Positions 24,565 to 34,319 of a stretch of DNA of 62,905 nt are shown here, in pieces; the first letter of the stretch is position 1; each line of letters opens with the position of its first letter. Source of the stretch: a virus; the IMG/VR virus record IMGVR_UViG_3300047175_000033, positions 1 to 62,905 of that record; one strand, 5' to 3'. A model generated the notes under the pieces. It saw nothing but the letters and a program-made list of their open reading frames with translations, did not search any database and was not told the DNA's origin. The position numbers and the translations under genes were made by a program.

Positions 24565-26598
24565 TTAGTTACTGAAGTTGTAGTTCGTGTTCGTGTTCGT
24601 GCCGGTGCTGCTGATCGAGCTGACCGACGTGTTATCGGAAGTCGAATTGCTCGTCGAGGTCGAAGTGGTGTTCACCTCGCTCACCGTGCTGTTGTTCGCC
24701 GCCGACTGGTTCACGTTGTAGCCCACGCCATACGTCACGTGGTCGCCGATCTGGCCCGACAGGTTCACCGACGAGAGCGACGCCGCCGCGAGCTGCGCGG
24801 CCACCTGCGCGCCGCCCTTGATCGATTCGATCAGCAGGTTGACCTGCTGGATAAGCGTCTGCACGTTGGCCTTGGCCGCTTCGACCCGCAGGTTGCCGGC
24901 CGCTTCGAGCACCTGCGCATCCGCCTTGTAGACCTCGGTCTCGCTACCCACGCGCGCCGTCTCGCCCTGTACCTCGGCCGAGAACACCGACACGTTGGCC
25001 TCCAGCTCTTTCACCAGTGCGCCCACACGGTCCACTTCCGCGCCGACCTGCACGCGGTACGCATCCGTCAACGTCTTGAAGACATCGAGCGGCAGCTCCT
25101 GGGCGACCCTGATCTCGATGTTCTTGGCCGCCACCAGCGCGTCGACCGTCGCCTTGAAGCCCTGCACCTCGCTGTTGTACGCACTGGCCTCAGTGCTGTA
25201 GATGTCGACCAGCGTGGACTGGGCCTTGACCAGCGTGGCATAACCATCGTACTCCTCAGCTTTTGCCCGCACGGTTTCGGCGTAGGCGCCCACCTGTGCG
25301 GCAAAGCTGTCGATCAACGTCTTGTTGATCATGGCCTTGGTGTTGGCCGCGTCGACCTCGGTCTTGAAAATGTCGATCACTGCCTGCGCGGCCGTAATCT
25401 GGGCGCGGTAGACATCAATGGCCTGCTGGTTGATCTCGCCGACCAGTTTCTGGGCGTCGATCTCGGCGCGGTACAGGTCCAGCTTGGTCAGCTCGCCCTG
25501 CAGCTGCGCCTTGTAGGCGTCGATCTGGGCGGCGTATGCCTGCACGTCGGCCGCATAAACCGCAGCCTGCTCGCGGTAGATATCGATACCGACCTGCTGG
25601 GCGTACTTCGCGGTGTCGAACGCGCGCTGCGCGATCTGGTTCGTGTAGGTAATCAGGCCCTCTTCGACCTTCCATGCCTGGTCGAACGCGAAGCGCCGGT
25701 TGCTCTGTTCGAGGTCGGCCTGCTTGATCATGACATCGCGCGAGGCAGCGATCACGGTCGACTGGGAATCCTGCAGTCCCTGCTGGATTTCGAGACTGAG
25801 CGCGCCCGGCGGCTTGGTGAAGCCGCGCTGGGCAAACATGCGGATCGATTCCTGAATCTTGCGCGACGATGCGACGATCTCGCGGGCACGGTCACGATCC
25901 CAGATCGCCTGTTCGACAGCCGGAGCCAGACCCGTCGAGATGCCATTGATCCACGAATCGAGCGTGCTGCGCAGGTCCTGCAGCAGCTGCGACGTGTACG
26001 CCTGCTCCGAGAAGCCAAAGATGTACGCGGGCGCGAGCGGCGAGTCCGGGGTGACGGCGGTGAACGTCGGCAGGTTCAGGAGCGGCTCGACCGGCACGTT
26101 GATGCCCTGAAGGCTCGGCACGGCCGGCAGCACGATGTCAGGGGAGTCAGGAATCGCCACGTCCGGCAGCGACGGCGCAAGCGGCACGGTCGCGCTCAGC
26201 GGCAGCGGGGCGGCCGGAATGTTGAGGGTGGGCGGCTGCGCGTCAAACGTCGGCGCCGGACCCAGCGCGATGTCCTGCACCGGGGTGAGCGTCGGGGCAG
26301 ACGGCACAGCAGGCAGATTCATCGCGAGGCCAGCCGGCACCTGCGGCAGCGGCGGTGTGACGAATGCCGTCACGGTGGCGTCCACGGAACCGAGCGTACC
26401 GTCAATCGGTGCGATCGTCTGCAGCTCGGCCGCCGCGCCGTTCAGTTGCGACAGGAACGCGACCGCCTCGGTAAACGCGCTGGCCGCGTAGGCTTGCGCG
26501 GTCGCGAATCCACTCTGCACCAGCTCCGAGGCGCCGGTCGACTGGGGCGGCGGGGGGAGGGGCGACGGCGGATCAAAAATGGAATCGATAGTCGACAT
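24565..26598 (-). CDS. Long coiled-coil virion protein
   Basis: A 677-residue protein. Pro-rich residues 60-190 precede about 400 residues of Ala/Gln/Lys/Glu helices with repeating DIYRxxxxxYxAxVQAY units, a tape-measure-like or internal-core type of coil. The last 60 residues are almost only Asn, Ser and Thr. It probably lines the head-tail channel or the internal core used for ejection. A promoter-like segment lies just before it. Confidence 0.75.
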   Translation of the reverse strand: MSTIDSIFDPPSPLPPPPQSTGASELVQSGFATAQAYAASAFTEAVAFLSQLNGAAAELQTIAPIDGTLGSVDATVTAFVTPPLPQVPAGLAMNLPAVPSAPTLTPVQDIALGPAPTFDAQPPTLNIPAAPLPLSATVPLAPSLPDVAIPDSPDIVLPAVPSLQGINVPVEPLLNLPTFTAVTPDSPLAPAYIFGFSEQAYTSQLLQDLRSTLDSWINGISTGLAPAVEQAIWDRDRAREIVASSRKIQESIRMFAQRGFTKPPGALSLEIQQGLQDSQSTVIAASRDVMIKQADLEQSNRRFAFDQAWKVEEGLITYTNQIAQRAFDTAKYAQQVGIDIYREQAAVYAADVQAYAAQIDAYKAQLQGELTKLDLYRAEIDAQKLVGEINQQAIDVYRAQITAAQAVIDIFKTEVDAANTKAMINKTLIDSFAAQVGAYAETVRAKAEEYDGYATLVKAQSTLVDIYSTEASAYNSEVQGFKATVDALVAAKNIEIRVAQELPLDVFKTLTDAYRVQVGAEVDRVGALVKELEANVSVFSAEVQGETARVGSETEVYKADAQVLEAAGNLRVEAAKANVQTLIQQVNLLIESIKGGAQVAAQLAAASLSSVNLSGQIGDHVTYGVGYNVNQSAANNSTVSEVNTTSTSTSNSTSDNTSVSSISSTGTNTNTNYNFSN

Positions 26599-26648
26599 GG
26601 CGGCCCTTTAGTAACAGACGCAAGTCTATATTCTGTTAGGATTCCTGT

Positions 26649-28136
26649 CTAACTTGTTTCCTGGAAGCCGTTCGCGACCGTCTGGTTAAGCAACCCGATA
26701 TCGAACCGGCCGACAATAACGGTCGACGCGGCATCCGAGCCGCCGGCTTCACCCGCCCAGGTTCCTTGCCCGAAGGTCACGAGCAGCGTACCGTTTTCCA
26801 TCTGCGTCGCCTCGATCTGGGTGAAGCTCGGCACGTTGCCGAACGCGACGAAGTTGGTCCCCATGGTCGCACCCATGCAGTCGGACCCGCCATAGATCGT
26901 GACCCCACTGCCATCGGCGCTGACGAAAGCCACCGCATCCTTGACCGAGTCGTAGACGAGCAGCGCCTGCGCGTAGATGTCGAACTCCGGGCCGCCCGGC
27001 AGCGACTGGAGCAGTTCCCAGCCCGATCCCGTGTCCTTGTACAGACCGTCATTGGACTGCGCAAAGAGCGTCGTGCCCTGCATCACGACGGCGACCGGAA
27101 AGCCCGGCACGTCAGGCCACGACTGCAGCTGGGCGCCGGTTCCCGAGATCAGATGGACCGCCCCGTTACTGTCGACAATCAGGAAGTTGCCGTTCGCCAG
27201 CGCCTGCGCGAAGCTGACCCCGGTGTTGCTGATGAAACTGTTGTTGGGCCATGAGAGCGTCGTCCTCGCGCCGGTTGCCGGATTGATCGCGACGGTCGAA
27301 TAGACATTCGTGCCGCCACCCGAGGCATCAATCGTGACCTGATCAAGATACGCAAGCGCGGCGCCAAACGTCGTGCCTGTCGTCCAGAGCTGCAGCACGT
27401 CGCCACTGGTGCTCGGGTAGGTCTGGTTGTACGGCGGGATGATCTCGGACGGCGAGCCCCCGGCGGCCCACATGCTGGTCGTGCTGAGAAAAGTGAGCGC
27501 ATCCGGTACGTTGTAGGTCTGCTGCGGCACAACAGCCGAAGCACCGACAAAGTTGCGCGACTGGTCAGCCGCAATGCCGGGACTGCCCCCAAGGGTTGGA
27601 TAGTCGATCGTGGCCGAGCCGATGACCTCCAGCGTAGCGGGGTTGAGCTGGATGAGCAGGGCGCCGTTGGTCGGGAGCGCCGGGCCGTTGTTGTTGAAAT
27701 AGGCAACCGGCCCCGGCGAGGACGTGACCAGATACATCGCATCGCGCTGCGGTGTCATCACCGCCGGATAGTACTGCGTGTTATACGTCGGGATCGGCTG
27801 CGAGTAGGTCTGGATGTCCGGCCCCCACACGCACGCCTGGGTCGGCACGAGCCCGGTGACCGTGGGCGCGGCCGGCAGCGGCGGCAGCGTTGCATGCTGC
27901 GGCGGGGCCGCCGGCGTGGCACCCGGCGGCGGCACGATGCGGATCGTGTCCTGCCCATGCACCGACATGCAGGTGATTACAGCGCCGTCTGGCAGGCGCG
28001 TCGTGCTGCTCAGCGTGGCGATGCCGCCCATGACCATGCGGTTCTTGAGCACCCCAAGCAGCGTGCGGGCGACCCCGATATACGGCGCCGCCTCGTCGCC
28101 CGGCGTGTCCTTGCGGACCTCGCGATACTCACGCAT
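26649..28136 (-). CDS. Tail protein, beta-propeller-like
   Basis: A 495-residue protein. After a helical N-terminus it is beta-rich with recurrent units such as AMYLVTSSPGPVAYF, NGNFLIVDSNGAVHLISG and DAVAFVSADGSGVTIYGG, which suggest propeller blades. The start is the ATG overlapping the upstream stop by eight bases; a GTG five codons earlier is possible. Probably part of the tail tube, nozzle or spike. No named family is certain. Confidence 0.7.
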   Translation of the reverse strand: MREYREVRKDTPGDEAAPYIGVARTLLGVLKNRMVMGGIATLSSTTRLPDGAVITCMSVHGQDTIRIVPPPGATPAAPPQHATLPPLPAAPTVTGLVPTQACVWGPDIQTYSQPIPTYNTQYYPAVMTPQRDAMYLVTSSPGPVAYFNNNGPALPTNGALLIQLNPATLEVIGSATIDYPTLGGSPGIAADQSRNFVGASAVVPQQTYNVPDALTFLSTTSMWAAGGSPSEIIPPYNQTYPSTSGDVLQLWTTGTTFGAALAYLDQVTIDASGGGTNVYSTVAINPATGARTTLSWPNNSFISNTGVSFAQALANGNFLIVDSNGAVHLISGTGAQLQSWPDVPGFPVAVVMQGTTLFAQSNDGLYKDTGSGWELLQSLPGGPEFDIYAQALLVYDSVKDAVAFVSADGSGVTIYGGSDCMGATMGTNFVAFGNVPSFTQIEATQMENGTLLVTFGQGTWAGEAGGSDAASTVIVGRFDIGLLNQTVANGFQETS

Positions 28137-29295
28137 CAAAGCCGCCGACACGGCGTTTCAGCACGGTCGGTTGCAGCTCGATCATGTTCAGGTCGAAGTA
28201 CGCGCCGTTCTGGTTATCGATCTCGAACTGCCAGTAACGCGCCTCCAGCCCCTTGCCCACCCGCACGCGGGCACCATGGAGCCCGGCCGCCTGATTGGTC
28301 GGCAGCAGGTAGTCGCGCTCGGTCACCTCGTCAGTAAAGACCCGCAGGACCAGATTGCCGTCTGTCCGGTAGCCGACATAGAGCCGGTCGACGCGCTTCA
28401 GGTGCGACGTGGCAAAGTCCGTGATGCCGACGCGGGCCGCCGCCTGGATCATCTCGCCGTTGTCCGTGTCACCCGTAAGCGCGAAGAGCCCGTTCGCGGA
28501 CGCGCCCAGATAGACACCGTTGAACTGGGCGAACGAGTTGAACGGGAAGTTCGAATACGTCCAGACCGAATTGGTCTCGGTCTGCATGACCACCGTCGAC
28601 ACCGGACCGGTCGCGGCCGATTCCCCCGTAGCCTGCAGCTGCAGCGCCGGAAGGGTCAGCTCGACCTTGCCCGTCACCAGCATGGCGCCGGCCGCATCGA
28701 GCTGGACGACCGGCAGCGTCAGCTCGACCTTGCCGACCGTGCCGCTATAACCCCTGATCGCGAGCGCGAATTCCCTCAACGTGTTGTGGGATGCGCCAAC
28801 CAGCCCGGTCAGGGCCTGCGACCGTACTGCCGGAGCGGGGAGGGTCAGCGCCACGGCCCCGACGTGTGGGATCGAGGCCGCCAGCTGCAGCGTGGGGGCG
28901 CGCATGAGCAGCGAAACGAAGCCCACAGCGCCCGTCGTGCCCTTCACAGCCACCTGTGGCACCGGCAGGCGCAACCGGGCCGCAGCAGGGCCTAGAATGG
29001 CCACTTCCGGGGCGGGCAGCGTGAGCGCCACTGCACCAGACGCGCCACTGAACCCCGCCGCCGCGAGGGTCGGGCTCGGCAGCGTCAGCCTGACCTTGCC
29101 CACGACCGACGTAAGACCCCGGATCGAGATCACCGGGGTGGGGAGCGTCACCGCCGCCGTGGCGGCTGCGCCCGTTGAACCCCGGATCGCGATCTGCGGC
29201 AGGAGCGCGAGCGCTACCGAGCCCGAGAGGTAGCGAAGAGAGCCTACCGCCCCGGTGCCGGCGACCCCTGTCAGCGCGAGGGTGACGTTCGCCAT
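28129..29295 (-). CDS. Tail protein with TGAVGxVxLTLP repeats
   Basis: A 388-residue protein. About nine degenerate repeats of 20-28 residues (LALTGVAGTGAVGSL, then ...VVGKVRLTLPSP, ...ASGAVALTLPAP) fill residues 1-245. They share the core of the repeats in the fibre genes at 11.5-14.8 kb. The C-terminal 145 residues are globular, with ...VYLGASANGLFALTGDTD. It may form a rigid beta shaft tied to the tail. Confidence 0.72.
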   Translation of the reverse strand: MANVTLALTGVAGTGAVGSLRYLSGSVALALLPQIAIRGSTGAAATAAVTLPTPVISIRGLTSVVGKVRLTLPSPTLAAAGFSGASGAVALTLPAPEVAILGPAAARLRLPVPQVAVKGTTGAVGFVSLLMRAPTLQLAASIPHVGAVALTLPAPAVRSQALTGLVGASHNTLREFALAIRGYSGTVGKVELTLPVVQLDAAGAMLVTGKVELTLPALQLQATGESAATGPVSTVVMQTETNSVWTYSNFPFNSFAQFNGVYLGASANGLFALTGDTDNGEMIQAAARVGITDFATSHLKRVDRLYVGYRTDGNLVLRVFTDEVTERDYLLPTNQAAGLHGARVRVGKGLEARYWQFEIDNQNGAYFDLNMIELQPTVLKRRVGGFDA

Positions 29296-29298
29296 GGG

Positions 29299-30072
29299 TT
29301 ACTGCGCCGGAACCGTCGCCGTCCAGCCCTGCAGGGTCGTCGTTGCACCCGCAGCGAACGCGGTGTTGTTCAGGTTCATTTCAGCGCCGGCCGTCGCAAT
29401 CGCGCCGTCGAGGCGGATCGCCGTCCCCACCGCGTCGAGCGCATGCGAGTCGGCCACGCTGCCGTACTGACGGAACCAGCCCGCCGTACCCGAAGCCACG
29501 TTCACGCCGCTCCACGTCTGGGTGCCCAGGTTCGGCAGCACGCCCGCCGCGACCACGTCGAACAGCAGCCCGTTGACCGGAGCCACACCGCCCGCCATGT
29601 TGGCCGTGGTCTCGGTGATCGTCGTTGCCGTGGCGGCCACCACGAAGCCGTTGGGTGTTGCGCCCGAGCCAGGCAGCGCCGAGATCGTGACCACGTCGCC
29701 GGCCGCGCTCGCCACATAGTCAGGCGCGCTCTTGAAGCGGTTGATCTGCGCAGCGATGTCGATCGCGGTCTGGCCGAGCGTACCGTCGAACGGCACCGCG
29801 CCGCCGAGGATGTCGATACCGTTGACCGTCAGCGTGTTGAGGGAGCCGCCCGCACCGCCGGTCAGCGTGAGCGAGCCAGTCGCGACCACTTCAGAAGTCA
29901 CCGCGCCCGCGTTACTGCTGATCGTGGTCAGCAGCGTGCCGGTCGGTGCCGCATCGGGGGTCGCGGGCTGCGCGCCCGTGTAGATTTCGATGATGCCGTT
30001 ACGCAGGGCGCCGTCAATGCTGCCTTCCTTCGCGAGGAAGTTACGCAAGCCGGTCGAAAGCCGCATCGTCAT
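29299..30072 (-). CDS. Phage structural protein
   Basis: A 257-residue beta-rich protein starting MTMRLSTGLRNFLAKEGSID after an AAGGAG site. N-terminal IEIYTGAQPATPDAAPTGTLL marks a family widespread in podovirus tail or head clusters. The central region has Ala/Gly/Thr strands and the end repeats the STGxAGWFRQYG.. theme. Likely a virion component of unknown position. Confidence 0.72.
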   Translation of the reverse strand: MTMRLSTGLRNFLAKEGSIDGALRNGIIEIYTGAQPATPDAAPTGTLLTTISSNAGAVTSEVVATGSLTLTGGAGGSLNTLTVNGIDILGGAVPFDGTLGQTAIDIAAQINRFKSAPDYVASAAGDVVTISALPGSGATPNGFVVAATATTITETTANMAGGVAPVNGLLFDVVAAGVLPNLGTQTWSGVNVASGTAGWFRQYGSVADSHALDAVGTAIRLDGAIATAGAEMNLNNTAFAAGATTTLQGWTATVPAQ

Positions 30073-30083
30073 GATAGGACTCC

Positions 30084-31328
30084 TTAAAGATTGTTCGAAA
30101 CAATGAAGCGGTTAGGGCCGGGCATAAACAGCGCCGCGCCGCGCCCATTGACCGGAAAGCTGTACTTCGTGCGCGTCAGGTTCTGGATGGACAGCTCAGC
30201 CATGCCGCAACAGATCCCCTGTGAGGTGAGCCAATACGGGAACAGTCGCGCTCCCTGCTTGCCGTCCCCGATCAGCGAACCATCGACATAGGCGAGCGAA
30301 CCCTCTACGGCGCCGTAGTTTACCTTCGGGACATACTGAAAGTCTTCAGGACTGCCACCTATTAAGGAGCCGCAGCTCGAATCGGTGCCGATGAAAAGGC
30401 CGCTGTTCTTGCCGTTGTCGTACATTTCGCGGTCAGTAAGCGGCGCGAGCAGCGTGATCCGGCCATCGAGCGACAGGTATTTACGCAGGTCGAACAGCTC
30501 ATAGCCGAAGCCTTCGGAGTAGTAGAGCGTGTCCCCGACTGCCACGAACAGGTGGCCACGGTAGTACGCGATCAGCTGCCCGAGCGGCGGCGGCCCGAAA
30601 AACTGCTGGTTGAGCGGTGTGCTGAATTCGCTGGTGTCGTCGCCGTAGTACGTGGCGAGGACGTTCGCGGACACCACAGCGGCCACATACAGGATGTCGC
30701 TGTTGGGCGTCGAGAGATACAGGATTTTGAGCGTCACACCCGGATCGGTCGGCACCGGCAACGCGAAATTCAGTGCGCCACCGGCCGGCACATCGATCGT
30801 GCCCGCAAGCGGAGCGCCCGATTCCTGCCCGTCGCTGCGCACGTACGTCATGGCGAACTGGTACGCGCCCGCTGGCATGTTGCCAGTAGCCAGCGCGGGC
30901 GCGGGCAGCGGCGGCACGGCGAGCCCCCAGCTGCGCGTCACACCGTTTTCCAGAATGCCGGCGTCAACGCCGTTCATGTAGTAGACGCGTTCGCTCACCT
31001 TCGCATAGCTCACCGGCACGCCCACGCCCTTGAGCGTCGCGATCTGCCGGGTGGTGTAATTCTTGGCCAGCTGCATGAGCTGGGAACCCTGCGCAAACAG
31101 GCATGTCTGGCCCAGATCGTCGGCCCACAGCGAGTGCATGGCCCCGGCGAGGACGGACGTGTAGCCCGAGCGCCGCGCGATGCGGCCGGACTTGTCGATA
31201 TCGATGTTGTTGGCCACCGCCAGATCAGCGGCGGTGAAGCGCTCGGGGGTTACGTCGTTACGCAGGCCGGTAAAGGACTCGTATGTGATAACGTCCTGAT
31301 CGCGCTGCTGGGTCTGGTTTTCGGCCAT
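30084..31328 (-). CDS. Tail nozzle/stabilisation protein (P22 gp10 or gp12-type)
   Basis: A 414-residue protein. The start ITYESFTGLRNDVTPERFTAADLAVANNIDIDKSGRIARRSGY is typical of podoviral propeller proteins that close the head-tail channel. Repeated HSLWADDLGQTCLFAQGS- and GTDSSCGSLIGGSPEDFQYV-like blades follow. Position after the head-tail adaptor supports a tail-nozzle role. Confidence 0.78.
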   Translation of the reverse strand: MAENQTQQRDQDVITYESFTGLRNDVTPERFTAADLAVANNIDIDKSGRIARRSGYTSVLAGAMHSLWADDLGQTCLFAQGSQLMQLAKNYTTRQIATLKGVGVPVSYAKVSERVYYMNGVDAGILENGVTRSWGLAVPPLPAPALATGNMPAGAYQFAMTYVRSDGQESGAPLAGTIDVPAGGALNFALPVPTDPGVTLKILYLSTPNSDILYVAAVVSANVLATYYGDDTSEFSTPLNQQFFGPPPLGQLIAYYRGHLFVAVGDTLYYSEGFGYELFDLRKYLSLDGRITLLAPLTDREMYDNGKNSGLFIGTDSSCGSLIGGSPEDFQYVPKVNYGAVEGSLAYVDGSLIGDGKQGARLFPYWLTSQGICCGMAELSIQNLTRTKYSFPVNGRGAALFMPGPNRFIVSNNL

Positions 31329-31331
31329 AGC

Positions 31332-32111
31332 TCATCGCGTCCACGAAAACCCGTTAGCGCCGTATTTGAACTGGGACTCGGCGAACATCTTGCGTTTCGC
31401 CTCGCGCGTGGCGGCGGCGACCGCTTCCTGAAACGCCTGCTTGTGCTGCTCGGCCGAGGTCGGGGCACCCGCGTCACCGTCGAACGTGCGTTGCGCGCGG
31501 TACGCCGCCCACTCCAGCACGTCGAGCTGGTAGTCCTCGGGCAGCTCCGACTCGCGTTCGAGGTCGGTCTGCACGTTGCGATAGCCCGACATCGGCAGAC
31601 GGATCACGCGCACAAAGAGCGTCGTGCCGTCCTGCACCGGGGAGGGCACCGGATAGACCGACAGCGTCATGCGGCTGTTGCGGTTGTAGACCAGCGACTC
31701 GTCCGTGAAGTAGGCGAGTGGCTGGCCCGGCGGCAGCTGCGACGAATACGGGTCTGCGATGTCCCACGACAGCGCCTGCACCGGCTGGGCCTGCGTGATG
31801 AGCGCGTGACCGCTGCGCTGCAGGTCGTACGGGGAGCCGTTCGCGTCGACGTAATGCGCCGAGAGCACCGACAGCAGCGTCTTGTGCAGCGGGTACATCT
31901 GCACCGTGTTTTTCAGCGTCACCTGGGTGAGTTCAGGTGTCGTCGAGTCGCGGATGATCAGCGACTGCCGGGCGAAACGACGCTCGGCGTCACCGATATA
32001 GCGGAGCAGCGTCTCGTCGGACCACAACGAATCAGAGTCACCTGCGATCTGATCGCTGTTATCCCGCAACACGTTGTAGCGAAGCTCGTCGAGCTGCTCC
32101 TGGAGGGTCAT
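31332..32111 (-). CDS. Head-tail adaptor (DUF6682-like)
   Basis: A 259-residue protein. The N-terminus LDELRYNVLRDNSDQIAGDSDSLWSDETLLRYIGDAERRFARQ and the central ITQAQPVQALSW segment are shared by a podoviral family placed after the capsid gene. The C-terminal LEWAAYRAQRTFDGDAG..AEQHKQAF is helical. It probably joins portal and tail nozzle. Its ATG overlaps the upstream stop. Confidence 0.78.
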   Translation of the reverse strand: MTLQEQLDELRYNVLRDNSDQIAGDSDSLWSDETLLRYIGDAERRFARQSLIIRDSTTPELTQVTLKNTVQMYPLHKTLLSVLSAHYVDANGSPYDLQRSGHALITQAQPVQALSWDIADPYSSQLPPGQPLAYFTDESLVYNRNSRMTLSVYPVPSPVQDGTTLFVRVIRLPMSGYRNVQTDLERESELPEDYQLDVLEWAAYRAQRTFDGDAGAPTSAEQHKQAFQEAVAAATREAKRKMFAESQFKYGANGFSWTR

Positions 32112-32482
32112 TAGCGATCCCCGTTCGAGCGGCGCGATTCCGTGATGACGCGGTACGGGAAGCGCAGACGGTCGCGATAACCGATCACCTGACGCATGGC
32201 GTTCGTGATAGGCACCGACATGACCGCATGGTCGAGCACGTCGAGCACCGAGCGCGGCACGTCGACCTCGTAACCGGCCTGAATCAGGAACGTGCGCCCG
32301 TTCACACCGACAAACTGGCCGCCCGGCGGAATCTGATCATTGTCTTCGAGCATGATCTTCACGCGCGGTTCAACCGGCTTCGCCTTCACCTTCGGCTTGA
32401 CCGGCGCTGCGGGCTCATCGCCTGAGAGCGCTGCCGCTGCATCCGAAAGGTTGTCGCCCAAATCCACTGTCTGCTTGCTCAT
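32111..32482 (-). CDS. Small virion-cluster protein
   Basis: A 123-residue protein. A disordered N-terminus (residues 1-40, Ala/Pro/Lys) leads to a compact beta domain, IMLEDNDQIPPGGQFVGVNGRTFLIQAGYEVDVP, and a helix with VLDHAVMSVPIT. This domain is common beside capsid genes. Both ends overlap neighbours by one to four bases. Confidence 0.72.
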   Translation of the reverse strand: MSKQTVDLGDNLSDAAAALSGDEPAAPVKPKVKAKPVEPRVKIMLEDNDQIPPGGQFVGVNGRTFLIQAGYEVDVPRSVLDVLDHAVMSVPITNAMRQVIGYRDRLRFPYRVITESRRSNGDR

Positions 32483-32727
32483 GAGTCACCCGTCGCCTGT
32501 TTGAAAGCCTGCTCATATTCCTCGTCCATGCCGGGCGGGGGTTTGAGCGTATCGAGATGCGCGCCGATGAAGGTTTTCACCTCATCAGCGGTGGTGAAGG
32601 CGAATCGCTTCCACGGGTCTTCCCAGTCGGTCTTCGGCTTGCGGTTGTTTTCCATGACCTTCGGGTCACAGATTTCGACCTCATAGCCGTTGGTCAGCTT
32701 CTCGATCCGTACGATGCAATCGCCCAT
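32479..32727 (-). CDS. Hypothetical virion-cluster protein
   Basis: An 82-residue protein. The ATG at 32727 is used because GAGGA lies eight bases before it; a GTG 15 bases earlier opens the same frame. IVRIEKLTNGYEVEICDPKVMENN and WKRFAFTTADEVKTFIGAHLDTL suggest a small alpha/beta fold. It is the first gene after the terminator downstream of the capsid cluster. Confidence 0.7.
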   Translation of the reverse strand: MGDCIVRIEKLTNGYEVEICDPKVMENNRKPKTDWEDPWKRFAFTTADEVKTFIGAHLDTLKPPPGMDEEYEQAFKQATGDS

Positions 32728-32751
32728 CACGTAATTCCTCACCAGAAAAAG

Positions 32752-32782
32752 GTGACCGGCCGCCGGGGGGCTGGCCGGTCCT
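32752..32782 (-). terminator. Intrinsic terminator downstream of the capsid gene cluster
   Basis: Read on the minus strand, an 8-bp perfect stem (32780-32773 with 32761-32754) and an 11-base GC loop are followed by ACCTTTTTC. It would limit read-through so that capsid genes are made in excess over the tail genes. Confidence 0.75.
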
Positions 32783-32799
32783 CAAGGCGCTACGGAAAC

Positions 32800-33204
32800 C
32801 TAGCCTTCGATCTGGTAGACGTACGTCGCGGTCGGGTCGAACACGCCAGCCGGCCACGTCACCGAACGCAGCGGGTTGCTCAGCGGGTTCGAGCCCAGCA
32901 CGGTCGGCCCGAGCGTCGTGGTGATCGCCTTCGACGCGGCGCTACCGCTGCCGGTTGCGAGCGTCGTTTCGAGCGCGTTGCCGTCTGCCATGCCGTCGAA
33001 CCACTCGAACGAGCGGCCCACGTTGGCGGCGACCGAGCTGGCGATACACAGCAGCAACACGTAGCGCGGCGCGAAGCCGATCGGCAGCGTGTAGGCGGCC
33101 GGCGTGCCGCCGTCACCCGCGATCTGACCGCTGGCATAGTTGACGATGCCGGCCGAGTCGTTGCCCTGCGGGGCAGGCGAGAGCGTAATAACTTGGGTAG
33201 TCAT
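32800..33204 (-). CDS. Small structural protein, possible capsid decoration protein
   Basis: A 134-residue beta-rich protein between the major capsid gene and a terminator. PIGFAPRYVLLLCIASSVAANVGRSFEWFDGMADG is a motif of small phage structural proteins. Expression on the same message as the capsid, before the terminator, suggests a high-copy virion part. The specific role is not shown. Confidence 0.7.
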   Translation of the reverse strand: MTTQVITLSPAPQGNDSAGIVNYASGQIAGDGGTPAAYTLPIGFAPRYVLLLCIASSVAANVGRSFEWFDGMADGNALETTLATGSGSAASKAITTTLGPTVLGSNPLSNPLRSVTWPAGVFDPTATYVYQIEG

Positions 33205-33263
33205 GATGGAGTCCTAAGTATGTCCTGTGGTAGAGACGCCCGGCGAACCGGGCGTGTCACGCT

Positions 33264-34319
33264 TTAGACGAACGCCGTAGCGGCAACTTCGAGGCGGCAC
33301 ATCCACGCATCATTCAAGATGCAGGCTGTGGTCATGGCCTTCCAGCCGACCGTGCCCCGTTGCGCCAGCGGGTCCGAGCTGGACGGCTTCGGATTCACCA
33401 CCATCGGCACCAGCGAGTCCTTGCCCTTCAGCGGCACGATGCCGTACGAGTCGCGGCCGATGAACAGGACCGGATAGACGTCGGCGTTGGTGCCCGAGGT
33501 CGAGCGCATTGCCGTGCCCGAACCGGCCTCTGCACCGCCCGCATCAGGCCACGGCGCAAAGATCGTCGACTGCAGGTAACGCACCGTTTCCACCGAGCCG
33601 ATTTCATTCTCGAACGGGGTGACCGTGCCGTACTGCTTCGTCGGGATGAAGCCCGTGATGTTACGGATGTCGCTTTCGAGGTCCGGGTGGACCAGCGCGA
33701 TGAATGCAGCTTCGATCGGCTCCGTACGGAAGTCCGGGGTCGACTTGACGATCTGCGTCAGGCGGCGCGCGTTCTGGCGCGTCAACGCGGTCGTGATGTT
33801 GCGCTGCTGCGCGAGGCTGATCGGCGTGTTCACCTGGGTACGTGCCGTGCCGTTCGCGTAAAACACGTTCAGACCGGCCTTCAGGATATTGAAGCGGATC
33901 GTTTCGATCGTCTGCGCGGCCGACTCGCCGAGCGCTTCGGTAGCCTGTGCCAGCACCTGGTCTTCGGCCGTGTCCAGCACCACGTCCGTGATCGTCACGT
34001 AGTCGCCGTACTGCACCAGCGTCACGGTGTAGTCGGTGTTCGCCAGCGCCTTACCGCTCGGCGTCACACCTTCAACCAGCGGCGTCAGCGCAAGCGGCGT
34101 GTTGAAGGCTTCTGCCGGGTTGCCATCACCCGCGCCGCCGGTTGCACCAGCGAGGTAGTAACGACGGAACTTGGCGATCTTCGTGTTGTTGTTCGGGACC
34201 GGGTAGGTCTGGCCGAACTTTTCGATCACGAGATACGGGAGACCACGCTTGAGAAGCTGCGACACTGCGAACGCGGCAACCCGCGGGCTGATGTCGCCAT
34301 AGACGGTTACTGCTGCCAT
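33264..34319 (-). CDS. Major capsid protein (N4 gp56 family)
   Basis: A 351-residue protein. FGQTYPVPNNNTKIAKFRRYYL, then LVEGVTPSGKALANTDYTVTLVQYGDYVTITD and DQVLAQATEALGESAAQTIE, are the conserved blocks of the N4-gp56 major capsid family with the HK97 fold. Length is typical. It follows scaffold and an 82-residue gene, has an AAGGAGT ribosome site, and is preceded by about 120 bases of promoter-like DNA. Confidence 0.9.
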   Translation of the reverse strand: MAAVTVYGDISPRVAAFAVSQLLKRGLPYLVIEKFGQTYPVPNNNTKIAKFRRYYLAGATGGAGDGNPAEAFNTPLALTPLVEGVTPSGKALANTDYTVTLVQYGDYVTITDVVLDTAEDQVLAQATEALGESAAQTIETIRFNILKAGLNVFYANGTARTQVNTPISLAQQRNITTALTRQNARRLTQIVKSTPDFRTEPIEAAFIALVHPDLESDIRNITGFIPTKQYGTVTPFENEIGSVETVRYLQSTIFAPWPDAGGAEAGSGTAMRSTSGTNADVYPVLFIGRDSYGIVPLKGKDSLVPMVVNPKPSSSDPLAQRGTVGWKAMTTACILNDAWMCRLEVAATAFV

